From contig NC_135558.1 of assembly GCF_964340395.1 (NCBI RefSeq), forward strand, positions 10,334,001 to 10,398,000: a DNA stretch of 64,000 nucleotides, read 5' to 3'. The stretch is from Glandiceps talaboti (taxonomy: Eukaryota; Hemichordata; Enteropneusta; Spengelidae). The notes beneath the pieces were generated by a model. That model was not told the origin of the DNA, ran no database searches, and saw only the letters and a list, made by a program, of their open reading frames with translations. Shown here one piece after another: positions 1-11,559 of the stretch (the stretch's first letter is position 1; every line of letters starts with the position of its first letter). A program made the position numbers and the translations under genes.

Positions 1-28
1 CACAGTAAGCCGATCTACAGCGTTTTAC

Positions 29-1175
29 ATGTTCCTACACTGACAGTAGACATTAATAAATTTCATTCATGGTCCTCTGTGCTTATTTACTTCAGATGAA
101 TAGTCATGAATATGCATTGCGCATCTAATAAATATTCATGTCTGCTAAGACCCGTGAAAGGCCTCCAACAACAATTATAGAGGTGAACAAGAGTTTGCAT
201 TTGGTGTTTCGATATTTAATATGTGAAATGAAATCATGAAATGACTCCAGAACTCAAATTTTATGAAAATATCTTCATTTCCTTGAGTGGCGTTCCCCGT
301 TAACAGTGCTGTAAAGCGCCCTAAGGCGCAAAGATAGTACATTATATCAGAAGCAAGTACTTGTCTGTGATTATAGTAACAGGGGCCGATAAATCCTCCA
401 AGGTTCACCTTCTAAGGGCGCAAGTATTCGTCTTGTAGGAGAACGTCATTACTATTAAGAAGGTCGCCATATATAAACTATAGGAGTGGAGGTCTAATTG
501 TTAATTAACACTATGAAACAAACACTGTTCCAATCAAACACTAAGCACAAGGCCTTATTTTTTCATTTTAACAGTTAGTTCCGATGTTTGAAATACGTAC
601 TGGTAGTCCATTGATGAGCATCAATTGCCAGACACATACAATAGAGTGAAATGTATTTTTACATAGAAGTGAGTAGCGTGCCGTTCCTAGACATCTGCTG
701 TCAACTATGAAAACAGTGTAAGCAATGTATATTGAGAAAGGAAAACATCAAAGACCTGATTAGTTTAATACTTACACAAGTATTTAGAATTTCGATAGAT
801 GAATCGCATTGAGTATCTAACGTACATAAAAAAAAACTTCTTTAGAGTTGTCAAGTTCGGTCAAACAACTCTTTGATGGATTAAAGTCAGAACTATTTTC
901 AAATTCTTAAAATTCGTCAGAGCCAGCGGTTCCAAATCTGATCTAGTTTGCATTTATAAATTTAGTATATTGAAACGATTTGTCTACTGCTTGTACGCAA
1001 TATAGCAGACGACATTTAAAAAAAAAATCCTGGTGCGTGTCATGCCCTCATACAGTCAACTACCATCATTACTCATGAATAGACACTAAATGTATCAGCA
1101 TATAATATGGATTGTTAGGAAACATTTAAACAGGAACTAAATTCAAATTAAGCAACTGGGGCCAGCTAGCATGTA

Positions 1176-1208
<33 letters not shown>

Positions 1209-1790
1209 CTGATTGATTGATTGATTGATTGATCGATCGATTTATCGATCGATGGATTGATTGATCGATCGCTCGATCGCTTGATTTATTGATTGATTTA
1301 TTATTTGGTTGAATGGTTGAGCGATTGAATGATTAATTTTTATGGTGCAATATAACTTATTTTGAGTGTGATGTTGATCAATTGACTCATTTATTTTCGT
1401 TTAGACTTGCTGGCCCCTGTGATTAAGCTTGTAATATGTCATACTTGATTGTAGGAAGAAACCCAAAGCATATCAGAGTATGTGAATGGATGGAATCAAG
1501 TTGGTGTTTGGTGCACCTACATTAAAGTAATAACCTCACACATCTCATAGGCAACCAGTAACTTATTATGGTTCGGGTCAAAGTTGGGGTAGATGTTATT
1601 CTCGAATTTCTTATTATTAATAAATGAATAAACACTTATGGAATGAGCTAAATTTATCATATGTATGTATCATTATAATGAACGTGAAAAAATCACAGAG
1701 TGAATAAAAGAAAACTGGCCGAATAATAGTGACAGTATATACCATAACTTCCAAAACGATGCCTTGTACATACACTTGTGTGTACCAAGT
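29..1790 (+). repeat. Tail of duplicated sulfotransferase block, copy D
   Basis: This stretch matches the sequence downstream of sulfotransferase copy C (from about 44372 to 45785, same orientation) and, reverse-complemented, that downstream of copy A (17352 down to about 15941). The first 28 bases do not match. By position it is the 3' flank of a further gene copy left of the window. Copy C lacks the part between about 965 and 1297, which D and A both keep. I see no coding potential; the open frame at 175-408 recurs only because the block is duplicated. Confidence 0.85.
1176..1300. repeat. TTGA/ATCG simple-sequence array
   Basis: Degenerate tetranucleotide array of TTGA grading into GATC-rich units. 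The inverted counterpart at 16379-16427 is much shorter, and copy C has lost it, so the array differs in length between block copies. Confidence 0.9.
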
Positions 1791-2045
1791 TATAATGAAT
1801 TAGAAGTGTGTATTCTTGAGATATAGCCTAATTACCGAAAATGATTAATTACGTAAATTGCTCATTAATATTCATGGTATTTTACCAAAACCTAATCAAG
1901 TCTTGCCATTACCCTACGGAATACGTCTTCAAAATTTTGTTTGAATTGAGCAAGCCGTTATGGAGAAAACGATGACACAGACAGACAGACAGACAGACAC
2001 ACAGATACACAGACACACACACACACACACAGACACACAGACTTC
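1790..2045 (-). repeat. Dispersed repeat 'R' copy 1 with CAGA/CA tail
   Basis: The segment resembles 50250-50700 (same orientation) and 25070-25420 (opposite orientation). All three share a conserved AT-rich part with alternating runs such as 'gcctaattacc' and 'attaatattcatgg', then a stretch ending in 'aaacgatgacacag', then a CAGA or CA microsatellite. It replaces the block tail at the point where D stops matching A and C. It looks like a non-autonomous interspersed repeat; I cannot assign a superfamily. Confidence 0.6.
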
Positions 2046-2079
2046 CACCCATAAATATATCTCTTCCTTACGGAAGAAA

Positions 2080-3838
2080 AAATAGTACACCTGCATGGTA
2101 CAAATAATTTGGCTCACCCGAAATTTCCCTCTCCCAAGAATTGTTGTCATGACTCACTTGACAGGGCTGGTCACATATTTTTGGAGGGTTTTCAGAGTAC
2201 TAAATTTTGGAGGGGCAAGTGGTAAGCGAGAACTTTAAAGTATGCAGTAACTCTTTCGGGAACATTCTTTTCTATCTTTAATATACATAAACGTTTGTCA
2301 GCTTTACAACAACTTTCTTAAGAAGTTTAGGATCTAGATCTCTCTGGTGTTCTGGTTTTCTTGTAGATTGAATTTCGAAGTAGATTACCCAATGATTTTT
2401 GCAACTAGAATTCAATGAGAGGAGACGATTGAAGGAAACAATCTCTCCCCGGTTCAGTTTGGTGGTTGTGGATCACTAGTACGTGGAATTGGGTAGTCGA
2501 GGAAAGCAGATGACAGTTAGGCAGTTGAAGGATAGGCCCGAAGCTAGAGGCCACAGTTTACAACTCAAAGTCGATGTAATGGCGGGGTTTCCATACATGT
2601 GGCCCAATGATTCTTGTCTCATCACACTTGGAGACTCTGCCTGTGTCGTAGTAGGGAGTCGAGTCCAAGGCTCTTTGCCAGAAATGATGTCCATGTGCGC
2701 AGGTGTGTTTCTGGAAATTTTGTACAGATCGTACCCATTTCTTTCCCGTTCACGCACTGACTCTCATAAATCTCAAAGTACGAAATCGTGGAGTATAGTG
2801 TAATTTCCTTGGACGTTGGAATGGAATGTCTGAAAAACTGACTTTTACCAGCAAAACATATATATAGTCAGCTTGTGCCCCGTTAAATAAAGCATTTCGT
2901 ACAGCTCAGTCTCATACCGAAATAGTATAAAATAACATATTACTATATTGTGTCAATAATGTGCTGCAACATTGTATGTTTCCATTTTTGTTTTAGATGT
3001 CCCTAAACCAAGTCCACAATGTATTGAAGTGTTGAGGACAACACCCATTTAATCTTTTTGTGCATGAGTCGATGAATCATCTTTCTTTATGCTGTACTCT
3101 AGACACTGTGTTTGACAGCTGACTGATTGTCTTGGGTCCTACGGTTTCGGATTTTGGTGATGGAATTATCTATCTGTGCGAATTTATTTGTCTGTTTGAA
3201 TTTACTTATAAGTTTGAAATTATTTATCTGTATCCTTATTATTGCCTAATTGTCTTTGAATAAAGTTAAAATAAATGGGAAAACATTGTGTCTGTTGGGA
3301 AAAGTCAGTTTTTCAGACATTCCATTCCAACGTCCAAGGAAATTGCACTATACTCCACGATTTCGTACTTTGAGATTCATGAGAGTCAGTGCGTGAACGG
3401 GAAAGAAATGGGTACGATCTGTACAAAATTTCCAAAAACACACCTGCGCACATGGACACCATTTCTGGCAAATGACACTACGACAAAAGATGCAAATGAC
3501 ACTACGACACAGGCAAAATCTCCAAGTGTGATGAGACAAGAATCAGAGAGATCTAGATCCTAAACTTCTTAAGAAAGTTGTTGTAAAGCTGACAAACGTA
3601 TATGTATATTAAACAGAATAGAAAAGAATGTTCCCGAAAGAGTTACTGCATACTTTAAAGTTCTCGCTTACCACTTGCCCCTCCAAAATTTAGTACTCTA
3701 AAAAAACCTCCAAAAATATGTGACCAGCCCTGTCAAGTGAGTCATGACAACAATTCTGGGGGGGAGGAAAATTTCGGGTGAGCCAAATTATCTGTACCAT
3801 GCGGGTGTACTATTTTATGTCTCTTGTTATAACTCATC
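2080..3838. repeat. Long fold-back inverted repeat in block D
   Basis: The left arm (about 2080-2850) and the right arm (about 3288-3815) are reverse complements across most of their length, separated by about 440 bases. Shared tracts include the 'ttggctcaccc' and 'ggctggtcacatattt' stretches and the innermost 'ttccattccaacgtcc' stretch. The right arm lacks part of the left arm sequence around 2340-2560. Open frames at 2483-2803 and 3288-3563 are images of each other and are not genes. A related copy lies at 48440-49340. It looks like a fold-back or long-TIR non-autonomous element. Confidence 0.8.
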
Positions 3839-3839
3839 T

Positions 3840-4780
3840 GTTGGGAGGTCGGTGACGTCGAACGGACCGCTCAAACCCAGAACTCAAACACCCCAAATAC
3901 ACGTTTTGGAAATCTCTTGACCAGTCTTGTTAGATAAGCTTAGGGGTGGACCATTTGATATCCTGGGGAGGGCTTGGAAGATTTCGGGAAACAAAAGATG
4001 CCAAATGGAGTTGCTTGAAAAATAATCCGGATCTGAGTGGGTGATGGAAAACAAAGATGGACCACTGCTGCTAGAAAAAAATGTCTTGGCAGGGAAATGA
4101 TGCACAAGTTCAAGTGTACTGTTCAACCTGCTAGTACCTCTCCAACCAGGACACTTGTCAGATCATGACAAACATTTTCAAACACATGTCAGGGACCAGT
4201 CAGTTTTCTGGTACACATATATATTTGTTCTTTAATAATTTATTTGTTCTGTTTCTTTAATAATTTTTTTTTAAATATTACTTCATGTAAGGGTTCAAGC
4301 ATAACTATACATCAAATTATACATATACATGTATTGCCTAGCTACCACACTAGTTACAGAACATGCCATGTAAATGTTTGGCTGTTTCACAATCAGTGTT
4401 TCACTTGTCTTGCACTTTGGGGCAAAAGTGAACTTGCAGGTTTTGTAATGGTAATATTCATACTATTAGATTAGTTTATAAGAAGAACTTAATCTAAGTT
4501 GTTCTAGTCTCTTCAGTATGAATTTGTCAGAAGGGATGAATATACATTCTATTTCGGACACTACATGTATCGACACTACAAATCAAATTCACGTTTCTAT
4601 TGTACACTAGGTATGACCCCTTGGACTCCCTCACCCCAGAGGCCACTCATTCGTTAAACCAACAATAAGATTCACCAAAATTGCTAAAAAAACACCTTCA
4701 GAATTCTCAAGGGGGAAACCCCTAGGACCCCATACATGTAAGAGGTAGACTTGTCCCAGTCTCAAACAAGCGACCTATCG
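3840..4780. repeat. Block D distal segment, shared inverted with block C
   Basis: Reverse complement of roughly 47280-48440. Shared landmarks are the 'accatttgatatcctggg' tract, the GTATTGCCTAGCTACC stretch near 4332 and a 'ctaggaccccatac' stretch near 4720. The first landmark also occurs near 46065 and, as a variant, near 14465 and 46440, so smaller repeats are nested inside. No protein-coding evidence. Confidence 0.75.
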
Positions 4781-5550
4781 GTCAGAATAGCTCCGCTGTT
4801 TTTTTGTTTTATTTTGGTAATACACGTAGAAGTGGTTCTGGTGTTGAGTTCTTGTACTATGCGGTTTTATATTAGGAAAGTAACATAGTGGTTAGTTGTT
4901 TGATATGAGTCACCTTTACTATAGAAGATATTTAACAGAGGAAGTAGGTAAAATATTGTACTTTTACAAATTATCATAGTCTTCAAATTACGAAAAAATC
5001 TTTCTCCCAAAATCTGACTTTGTCAACTGTATGTATCAATGTCAGTGTATATGACGGAATCTTAGAGTGTGTATGATTCAATATAGATTAGATTATGCCA
5101 TAGTATGGTTTTTAATGTCGAAGTGAGGAACTGGGGCTATAACAATATTAATTATATGGTTATAAAATGTTTCAAAAGTTACCACATTATTCTGTATACT
5201 GGGAAATTTGCCATGGTTGTAAATTCAATGTCTGAGCATACAAAAGAGGCTGAACTGTGGGATATCTTACTTAGTGTGGAGTTGTGTGGAGTATTGTATT
5301 GCATTAACATACATACACCCAATCATCATACATATCTAGGCATCAATATTTCAGTTGTCCATTTACAGGAATATTTTATTTTTTCAATGTGTAACATGAA
5401 ACTGAAAACTGAATAAATAAGATACAAAGAGATAACACTTCTTTAAATATAACAAGTCATTGAGAATGACATAGTCCGTGCTATGATTGGACGTAAGGAA
5501 CTGGTAGTTTATTTTGTTATTTTCTTGATATATTAAACTACTATGATTAC
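4780..5550. other. Non-coding, nothing recognised
   Basis: AT-rich sequence without a repeat match elsewhere in the window and without a convincing reading frame. The longest open frame (5105-5416) shows no domain or cysteine pattern. Confidence 0.4.
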
Positions 5551-6021
5551 GCAACAAGACTTGTGAATCTAAATCAAACAGACTTAGATATGTTGTGTCT
5601 GCTTGTTGGACATGGAACATGCCTACTCATGTTGTGCCATCTTTTTGGACATGGGCTATGCCTACTCTTGAAGATGACGTTACAAATAAACTATTCAACA
5701 ATAAAGGGTGGGTTGGTACAGGGGGATGTGTTTAAAGTTGTGAGAGTTCTGGCTTCGGACATGAAAACTGCACCAAGGAAATGGCTGCCAGGCAGCCATA
5801 TCGGATTGTATTATGATGAAAATGGATATGCACTTGTGTCATAGAACACTGTGGTAATACCAAGTTTGAATGAAATTTTTTCACGCATCTCTGAGTTATG
5901 GCTTTGGCCATGGAAAATTCGCAAACAAAATGGGTGCGAGGCGGTCATATTGGATCGAATCATGAAACAAATTGACATGGATCTGTATGCCATAGTTGTT
6001 GTTGTTGTTGTTGTTGTTGTA
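5550..6021 (+). repeat. Imperfect short tandem repeats with GTT tail
   Basis: Two repeat pairs are visible. Near 5600-5672, 'ggacatg..' units ending in 'atgcctactc' occur twice. Near 5780-5990, two related units each contain a 'catat(c/t)ggat' core followed by a 'gcc/gca' plus 'cttgtgtc' or 'ctgtatgcc' end. A (GTT)n run closes the unit at 5996-6021. This resembles dispersed non-coding repeats of invertebrate genomes; not a gene. Confidence 0.4.
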
Positions 6022-6049
6022 TTTTATTTATTAACTTGTCCTATGTGGA

Positions 6050-6175
6050 CTTAAAGTATACATTTGTTTATATGATCTGGTACAATTGTTATTAAAACTT
6101 GCCAGCCCCTTGGGCTTATAAGACACAAATCCAACTTGTTGCAAAATAAATAAATAAATACATAAAGAAAGAAAC
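6050..6175 (+). mobile_element. Possible LINE 3' end with AAATA tail
   Basis: A short segment with a 'cagccccttgggct' hairpin-like tract is followed by an (AATA)n tail. Related 'ggcc..ggcc' tracts followed by simple tails mark two better-supported LINE ends at 20301-20345 and 22690-22750. No coding part survives here, so the call is tentative. Confidence 0.3.
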
Positions 6176-6985
6176 ATTTTTTTTTCAAGTGTGTTTCATA
6201 GTATGTTGCCAATGTATTAAGTTTGAAAAAAGGTCGGTTTAGGCATATTTAAGAAATGGCTCAGGACTGACGGATGAACGGATGGATGGAACCCAAGCTA
6301 AAGTCCCTGTCCCAGACATGTCCAGTGGGGGGACTAACAAAGTTGACATGAATAGAACTTTCGTTTTGAAGCATTCATGATGCATTTATTTCAATGCAGG
6401 CGCTGTAGCACAACTGACTGTATTTGGGTATCGTATGCAGTTTTGGAGTTAAAGTATTTTGATGGAAATAAAATCACATTTTTTACTTAAAATTAATATT
6501 TCTGATGCTATTATTTTCATTTGAATGATTTTCTATCTACATGCCCTATATCACCATCATATACAAGGCAAGTGGTCTTGAGTTGAAGTTATTTATATAC
6601 AGAAAAATACATACAGATTTAACCATGCCTATAGTAGTACTGAACCTTTCTGTTCAGTGACTGTTGTGGTAATGTTAATTGTGTAAAAGGTAAGAAATTG
6701 TATTGAAAACGTTATATTCAGTTTTGAGACAAGGAAAATAACAATCTAACAAAAAGTATAGGGACACAACAATCTAAGAAATAGTTGGGAATACAACAGA
6801 AATACTATATGCCCATATGATTTTGAATGAGAGTTTCAAACTTTATGGTTTGTCAGTGTGCCTTTGTTGGTGTCTTCTTGAAAATTTTGGAAGTAAAGGC
6901 TGAGAAATTTGCTGTGAAACAGTGTGTGTTAGTTACTTCTGAAGGAGTCTAATGGGTGAATTGGCCACTAAATGCGATGGATTGT
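6175..6985. other. Non-coding, nothing recognised
   Basis: AT-rich sequence on the 3' side of the Helentron coding region. It may include the 3' terminus of that element, but I could not define a terminal hairpin or subterminal repeat. Confidence 0.4.
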
Positions 6986-6987
6986 AG

Positions 6988-7905
6988 TTACACTTTGACT
7001 ATGGGTTGTGTCACAAGGCAAGAGTCATTAAATGTTACTTTTAAAATTCCAGCTTCGATGAGACTTCTGGCTGCGACTTGTTTATCGGTACACATTTTCA
7101 TACGGTTATCAAATGTGGTCAGGTTTGAGTGGTAACATGTGAGTTGTTTGATGGTGCCATTTTCAATGAGCACATTGAAAACAATCTTGCCATCTTTCTC
7201 ACAAATGTCTTTGAGAGTTATTGTCTTGCAATGTTGGCAGGTGAGCATGTCAGCGTCTTGAGTACTGTCAGATGGTTGAGAGAAGATGGAACTATGACAT
7301 GTTGGTCACTTATGGAATACTGATGCTTCTTTATAGAGACTACATTACCAGTAATTGTGTTGTCGGCATCAAAGTTTATTGGCTGTACTATGTATGGAAT
7401 CTGGCGAAACAGTGGTGGCTATGTCTTCGCAATCTTTGATCTCAGTATTTGGTGTTGTTACAACATACTTGATGTCATCACCATGTAGTCTTACTTTTAC
7501 TGGTGTGATCAAGTAAGACTTGTATAGTGAAAGTTCACCACAAAGGTCTTCAAATAACAATAAAGAACAGGTGTTTGATGCTGAGGCCATTACAACTTGT
7601 TGTGATGTTACATTTCTAGTTGATGTAGTAGTTTCAGCTATGTTGACTACTTTTCTCTTAAGGTATATGGGCTGTCTCCAATCAACCATGATTCACAATC
7701 TTTTATCGGCAGTGAAGGGTAGCAGTATTCTTCATTGTATTTGAAGTTTACCTTTGTTCCAAGAATATGGATCTATCACTCACCAACAATTTTTTATTAC
7801 CATTAACTTTTATCTCTTCTTTAACATTTTGTATGTTGACAGGAGTTTTATTGGCTTCGAATTCTTTAAGAAGCTGTCGTTTATGTGGTGACAATCCGAT
7901 ACAAA
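6988..7905 (-). pseudogene. RPA/OB-fold-like protein, broken
   Basis: Three minus-strand pieces in different frames form one decayed coding region. About 7905-7745 contains 'HKRQLLKEFEANKTPV'. About 7735-7369 contains 'YLKRKVVNIAETTTST' and a beta-rich segment 'SYLITPVKVRL'. The last piece (about 7370-6988) contains 'ITGNVVSI', a 'TCQHCK' metal-knuckle-like motif and 'EAGILKVTFND'. The pattern resembles replication protein A-like OB-fold proteins with a C-terminal zinc knuckle, which some Helitrons encode as an accessory single-strand-binding gene. The assignment rests on pattern similarity only. Its start runs directly out of the endonuclease segment, so the two may have been fused, or the junction may be a deletion. 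Confidence 0.5.
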
Positions 7906-8196
7906 TATTGCTATTCCATGATGTGGTCTTGTAGGATTTATTTGTTCTTGATCATTTCGAATAATATTGTGAAATGCAGGAAGTCTATAGTCAGCATCAG
8001 TATCAGTATGAGTCAAGCGACTTTCTGCTGTGCAAACAACATCAGCACTAAGAAAGTTGGAGGCATGTACAATGTCTTTAAAGTGTTTATGCAGAGATCG
8101 TATATTATTGAATATTATTTTATGGTGGTTGGTGGGCATTTCATAGACTGGAGTGTAACATAAAGAAACTTTGCTTTTAGTCCTGAGTCTGTGCAT
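7830..8196 (-). pseudogene. Helentron AP-like endonuclease segment, truncated
   Basis: The minus-strand frame contains 'IIFNNIRSLHKHFKDI', then 'SADVVCTAESRL' and 'RPHHGIAIFVS'. These correspond to the beginning of the exonuclease-endonuclease-phosphatase fold: N of NIRSL, E of TAESRL and the GxAIxVS strand. This fold is used by non-LTR retrotransposons and Helentrons. The frame continues that of the helicase, separated only by a TAA immediately followed by ATG. The domain ends after roughly 105 residues, well short of the 200 or more expected, because an RPA-like segment begins there. The catalytic D/H residues of the second half are missing, so it cannot be active. Confidence 0.75.
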
Positions 8197-9616
8197 TTAA
8201 TTTATTGTGGAAGGGTATACAGAAATTTTATCTTCATTTAATTCTAAAATATGCAACTTATTTAGGTTTGTAACTCTACTGAAGGCAGTATAGTGGGAAT
8301 GTGCTAATTTTCTTGTGCCCATATGGACAACAGCTTCTGACAATGTGTACCCTTGACATTTATGAATTGTTCTAGCAGCTGATGGACAAAGTGGAAATTG
8401 TTGTCTTGAAATATTAGCGTGATGAACTGGAAAGATCCTTGTTACTGCAAATATTGGAGTAAGAGACTTGTCACGTGTGTTGGAGTAGAAACTTTTGTAT
8501 TTGTTTCTCCAGTTCTGACCAATTTTATTATTTAAAAATTTGACCCAAAGAATGGCTGGATTAACATTGTTTGGTTTGTATTCAATTTCTTTTAGAACAC
8601 ATGTAGCACCATTTGTTAATCCATCTTCTACATCCAAATTTACTGTACAATCATATTGTAAATCAACTGCTAGTTTCAGTTGTTTCATGAGACCACCACT
8701 TTGTATATGACTAGTATATTTTTTGTCATTATTCAAATGATTGAGTGTTACTTGTTTCACTTTATCTGTGACATCTCCAATCACTGTTGAAAGTGCTTCA
8801 ATGACAATTTTTTCTGATGTATTTATATAACGATTGATTAAAATTCTCAACCTCAAAATTTGTTCTGAACATATGAGGAGCAGTCTGTGGATAACTTACA
8901 TCTGTAGGACTTGTTATTCTCATTTTCAACATGTTGATATCATTTTCAGTTTGATTTCCTTCTCTTAGTCTATTGAGAAGTTGAGCAAAAGTCTGGTCAT
9001 CTTTTTGACGCATTATTTCTGTCAGTTCATACATAACAAAGTACTCTTTCCACAGATTAGTTGCAAGTACTGTGTGACCTTTGACAAGATTATTGTAAAT
9101 CCATGAGTAAGACACAGGTTCTAGTTGGAAAAGGTCACCCACAACAAGGACATGGAGACCACCAAATGGCGTATCATTCCTTTTTATTTGTCTACAGCGT
9201 AGATCAAGTCTTCGAAATAAGTCATTGCTCACTAAGGATATTTCATCAATTATAATAAATTTGAGGTGTTTGTACTTCATGTGCAAAGTGTTATCTTTTT
9301 CAGGGCTTAGTTTGGTAAATGACAGTTGAACAGGTATACCAAATGCATGGTGAAGAGTACTGCCTTCAATATTGTATGCAGCTGTACCAGTTGGTGCACA
9401 TTTCAATACACGTATATAATCTAAGTCATCAAAATCTTGTGATAGGTAGTAACGATGTAAAGCTTGATATAATGCATGAATCAACACAGACTTTCCTACG
9501 CCAGCTCCACCCGTAAGGAAACATCTGAGTGGTTTATCATTTGTCTTAACCCAATGAGTGACATGAAGGAAAAATTCTCTTTGTTTGATATTTAATGTCC
9601 TGACTAAGTCAAGCTA
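8197..9616 (-). pseudogene. Helentron Pif1-like helicase domain
   Basis: An SF1B helicase of the Pif1 type. Walker A 'GGAGVGKS' lies at 9488-9511, upstream of any ATG. Walker B 'FIIIDEIS' is near 9238-9260, followed by 'VVGDLFQLEP' (motif III) and 'ELTEIMRQ'. The C-terminal core shows 'RTIHKCQGYTL' and 'HYTAFSRVTN' (motifs V and VI). The helicase would unwind DNA during rolling-circle transposition. A one-base frameshift near 8835 splits it into two frames (9613-8798 and 8856-8197). An in-frame TAG at 9614-9616 cuts it off from Rep. All the helicase motifs I looked for survive, so the decay is fairly recent or the copy is young. Confidence 0.9.
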
Positions 9617-9844
9617 GTCTGAATCTGGTATGCAAGTCTTCAAGAGATCATCACTAACTCTAGAAGGAACGCCAATGTCATGTGCAATATCATAATTCTA
9701 TTGTTGCATTGTACGCTTTGGATCAAAGAATGCAAAAGTGCTACTTTCATTATGTCCTACTTGTGTATCATCAAGCTCTTGTTGAATATTATTAGGTGCA
9801 ATGGACTCCATAGATTCATCATTTGTGTCAGCCTGGGCCCTTTA
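9617..9844 (-). pseudogene. Helentron Rep-helicase linker with stops
   Basis: This region stays in the same reading frame as the Rep C-terminal part and the helicase, but carries stop codons at 9842-9844 (TAA) and 9698-9700 (TAG), with another TAG just beyond it at 9614-9616. Between the stops the frame is open, acidic and polar, as expected for an interdomain linker. The shared frame is direct evidence that Rep and helicase were once one polyprotein. Confidence 0.7.
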
Positions 9845-10474
9845 CATTGCAGTTTCAAGATCTTTACATTTGAAATCATATTTCTTTTTAGCGAGCTGTA
9901 CAAGTATTTTCTTATCTTCATAATGAGCAGTAAAGTTATTATACTTTCCATTACCTAACAAATCTGTAGTTTCATTTCTCCATGGCATAAATAATAATAA
10001 CTGCTCTCTGCAATAGTTTTCTTTGTCTACTTTTTCACTGTAACGGACATAGCAGATGAATCTTGGATTTTGTCGTGATTTTATTCTGATTCCATTTTGT
10101 AATGTAATATCAATTTGTCGTTGTGAGTATTCATGATCATCATTGATGGAGTTTAACTCTTGTGCTAAGCTAGAGTCAGGATAATGAATATTCTCATCAT
10201 CAAGATAGAATTTATTTAATTCTGACACGTAATCTGCCAAACACCAATTTTGAAGCTGTTGAGGTCTCATTGCATATCTTACAATTTTATTTGAAGAATA
10301 TATATTTGTTGAATCCTCTGGCAACTCTTGCAGTAATTCTTGACATTTGAGTAAGCGTGTTCTATCTCCAGGTGCTGATGTGTTTATGAACTCAACTTGC
10401 CGAGTTTTCTTTATTAATGGTAATTGCAATGTTAAGTAAACAGCTTCTTGGGCAGATATTTCTGTTGCATTCAA
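9842..10474 (-). pseudogene. Helentron Rep C-terminal conserved region
   Basis: The frame starts with 'NATEISAQEAVYLTLQLPL', the highly conserved Helitron signature after the Rep nuclease domain. It goes on to 'FINTSAPGDRTRLLK' and ends with 'LLLFMPWRNETTDLLG', equivalent to the usual FxPWRNE motif. This region connects Rep to the helicase in the transposase polyprotein. It is out of frame with the upstream Rep part because of a frameshift and a nonsense codon between about 10475 and 10545. Confidence 0.9.
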
Positions 10475-10485
10475 AAACTGATTAC

Positions 10486-11396
10486 CTATAAAACGAACTT
10501 GTCGTCTGATGTTTTAATTTCCTTGTCTTGCTTCTTTACATGCATTGTATAACAATGTACCCACTCCTTTTGTACTTTTGCTGACATAGTTATGTAAATT
10601 GCACATGCATAAGGATCAACAACAAATTGAATGTCATGATTTGCTTTCCATGCAGTCAGTAATGACTTCATATAAGCATTTATTCTCATTTCAGATGGTT
10701 CTCTTTTCAGAAATTCTTTAGGACCTTTTATACTAGTCTGTACAGCTTTGATGTAATCCTGTTCTGTGCAATCAAGACTTTGTAAGAACTGTCTAAAAGA
10801 AACTACAGGACAATCATCTTTCATAGCATTCAACTTTTCTTTTATTTTGTTGTATAGGTTCTGATAATTTTCTTGTTCATCCCCTGCATATGGTATTAAA
10901 AGGTTTGTCTTTGACATTGGTGGTATTGGAAATCCAAATCTACATACAGCTTTGCCTTTTTGTCTACATGATCTAGAGTGTTTATGTTTTTGCATATTCA
11001 ATAGTTCTTGATGTTCATCAGACACTTCTTGTGAACATGAGACATATTTGTCAACATAGGCTTCGATGGCTTCATCTTTTGCATCATTATATAAAGGAGA
11101 ATTTTCAGTCCAAGCAAGCATATGAATGTGAAGAGAACCTCTGTGCTGAAATTCTACTCTGTATGTATAATCTTTGATGACACCTAATGGAGCATGGTGA
11201 CTTTTAAGCACATCCGTAATAAACTGCTGAACTCTGTGATTGAAAAACCTTGCACATGTGACTGGATCAGAAGTTATAAGTCTTGTAATGTCCTGCCAAT
11301 TTAACTGATTGTGAAGTAAATCATGGGTGTAATCTTTATGATCAATCAGTTTTCCTAGTATTATAATTAGATCATTCCACTTTGTATCTGCATTTT
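10486..11396 (-). pseudogene. Helentron HUH replication initiator (Rep), 5'-incomplete
   Basis: The minus-strand frame includes 'ADTKWNDLIIILGKL', typical of the beginning of the Helitron_like_N region. The HUH motif follows in 'FQHRGSLHIHMLAW' (His-Ile-His at 11122-11130) and then the 'YACAIYITMSAK' region that should hold the paired catalytic tyrosines. Rep cleaves one strand through these tyrosines. Here the spacing looks two residues short and the second tyrosine is absent, judged against family knowledge. The frame begins right after a good acceptor (polypyrimidine-TTTTGCAG, AG at 11397-11398). The region before it (to 11556) is low-complexity and probably intronic or foreign. The usual N-terminal part is not found. 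Confidence 0.85.
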
Positions 11397-11559
11397 CTGC
11401 AAAATAAAAATGAAAATAAAAAGTTATTTTAATGTAATAAAAATAGTATTCCCAGACAAATAACAAATGCACAACATAATGTAATACTCTTTTAATTTTA
11501 CCTACATTGCCACTTGTGGAAAAAATACATATCACTGACAATACATTGATAAACATTTT

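Noticed and set aside
175-408. 77-codon frame that recurs at 44519-44767
   Set aside because: Its recurrence is explained by duplication of the non-coding block tail; no domain, and no purifying pattern visible.
2476-3563. Opposed open frames of about 90-106 codons
   Set aside because: They are the two arms of a fold-back inverted repeat, so each frame has a mirror image.
11397-11556. N-terminal extension of Helentron Rep (MFINVLSVICIF...)
   Set aside because: It crosses a strong acceptor-like pyrimidine tract and encodes low-complexity Tyr/Phe-rich sequence unlike any Rep N-terminus.
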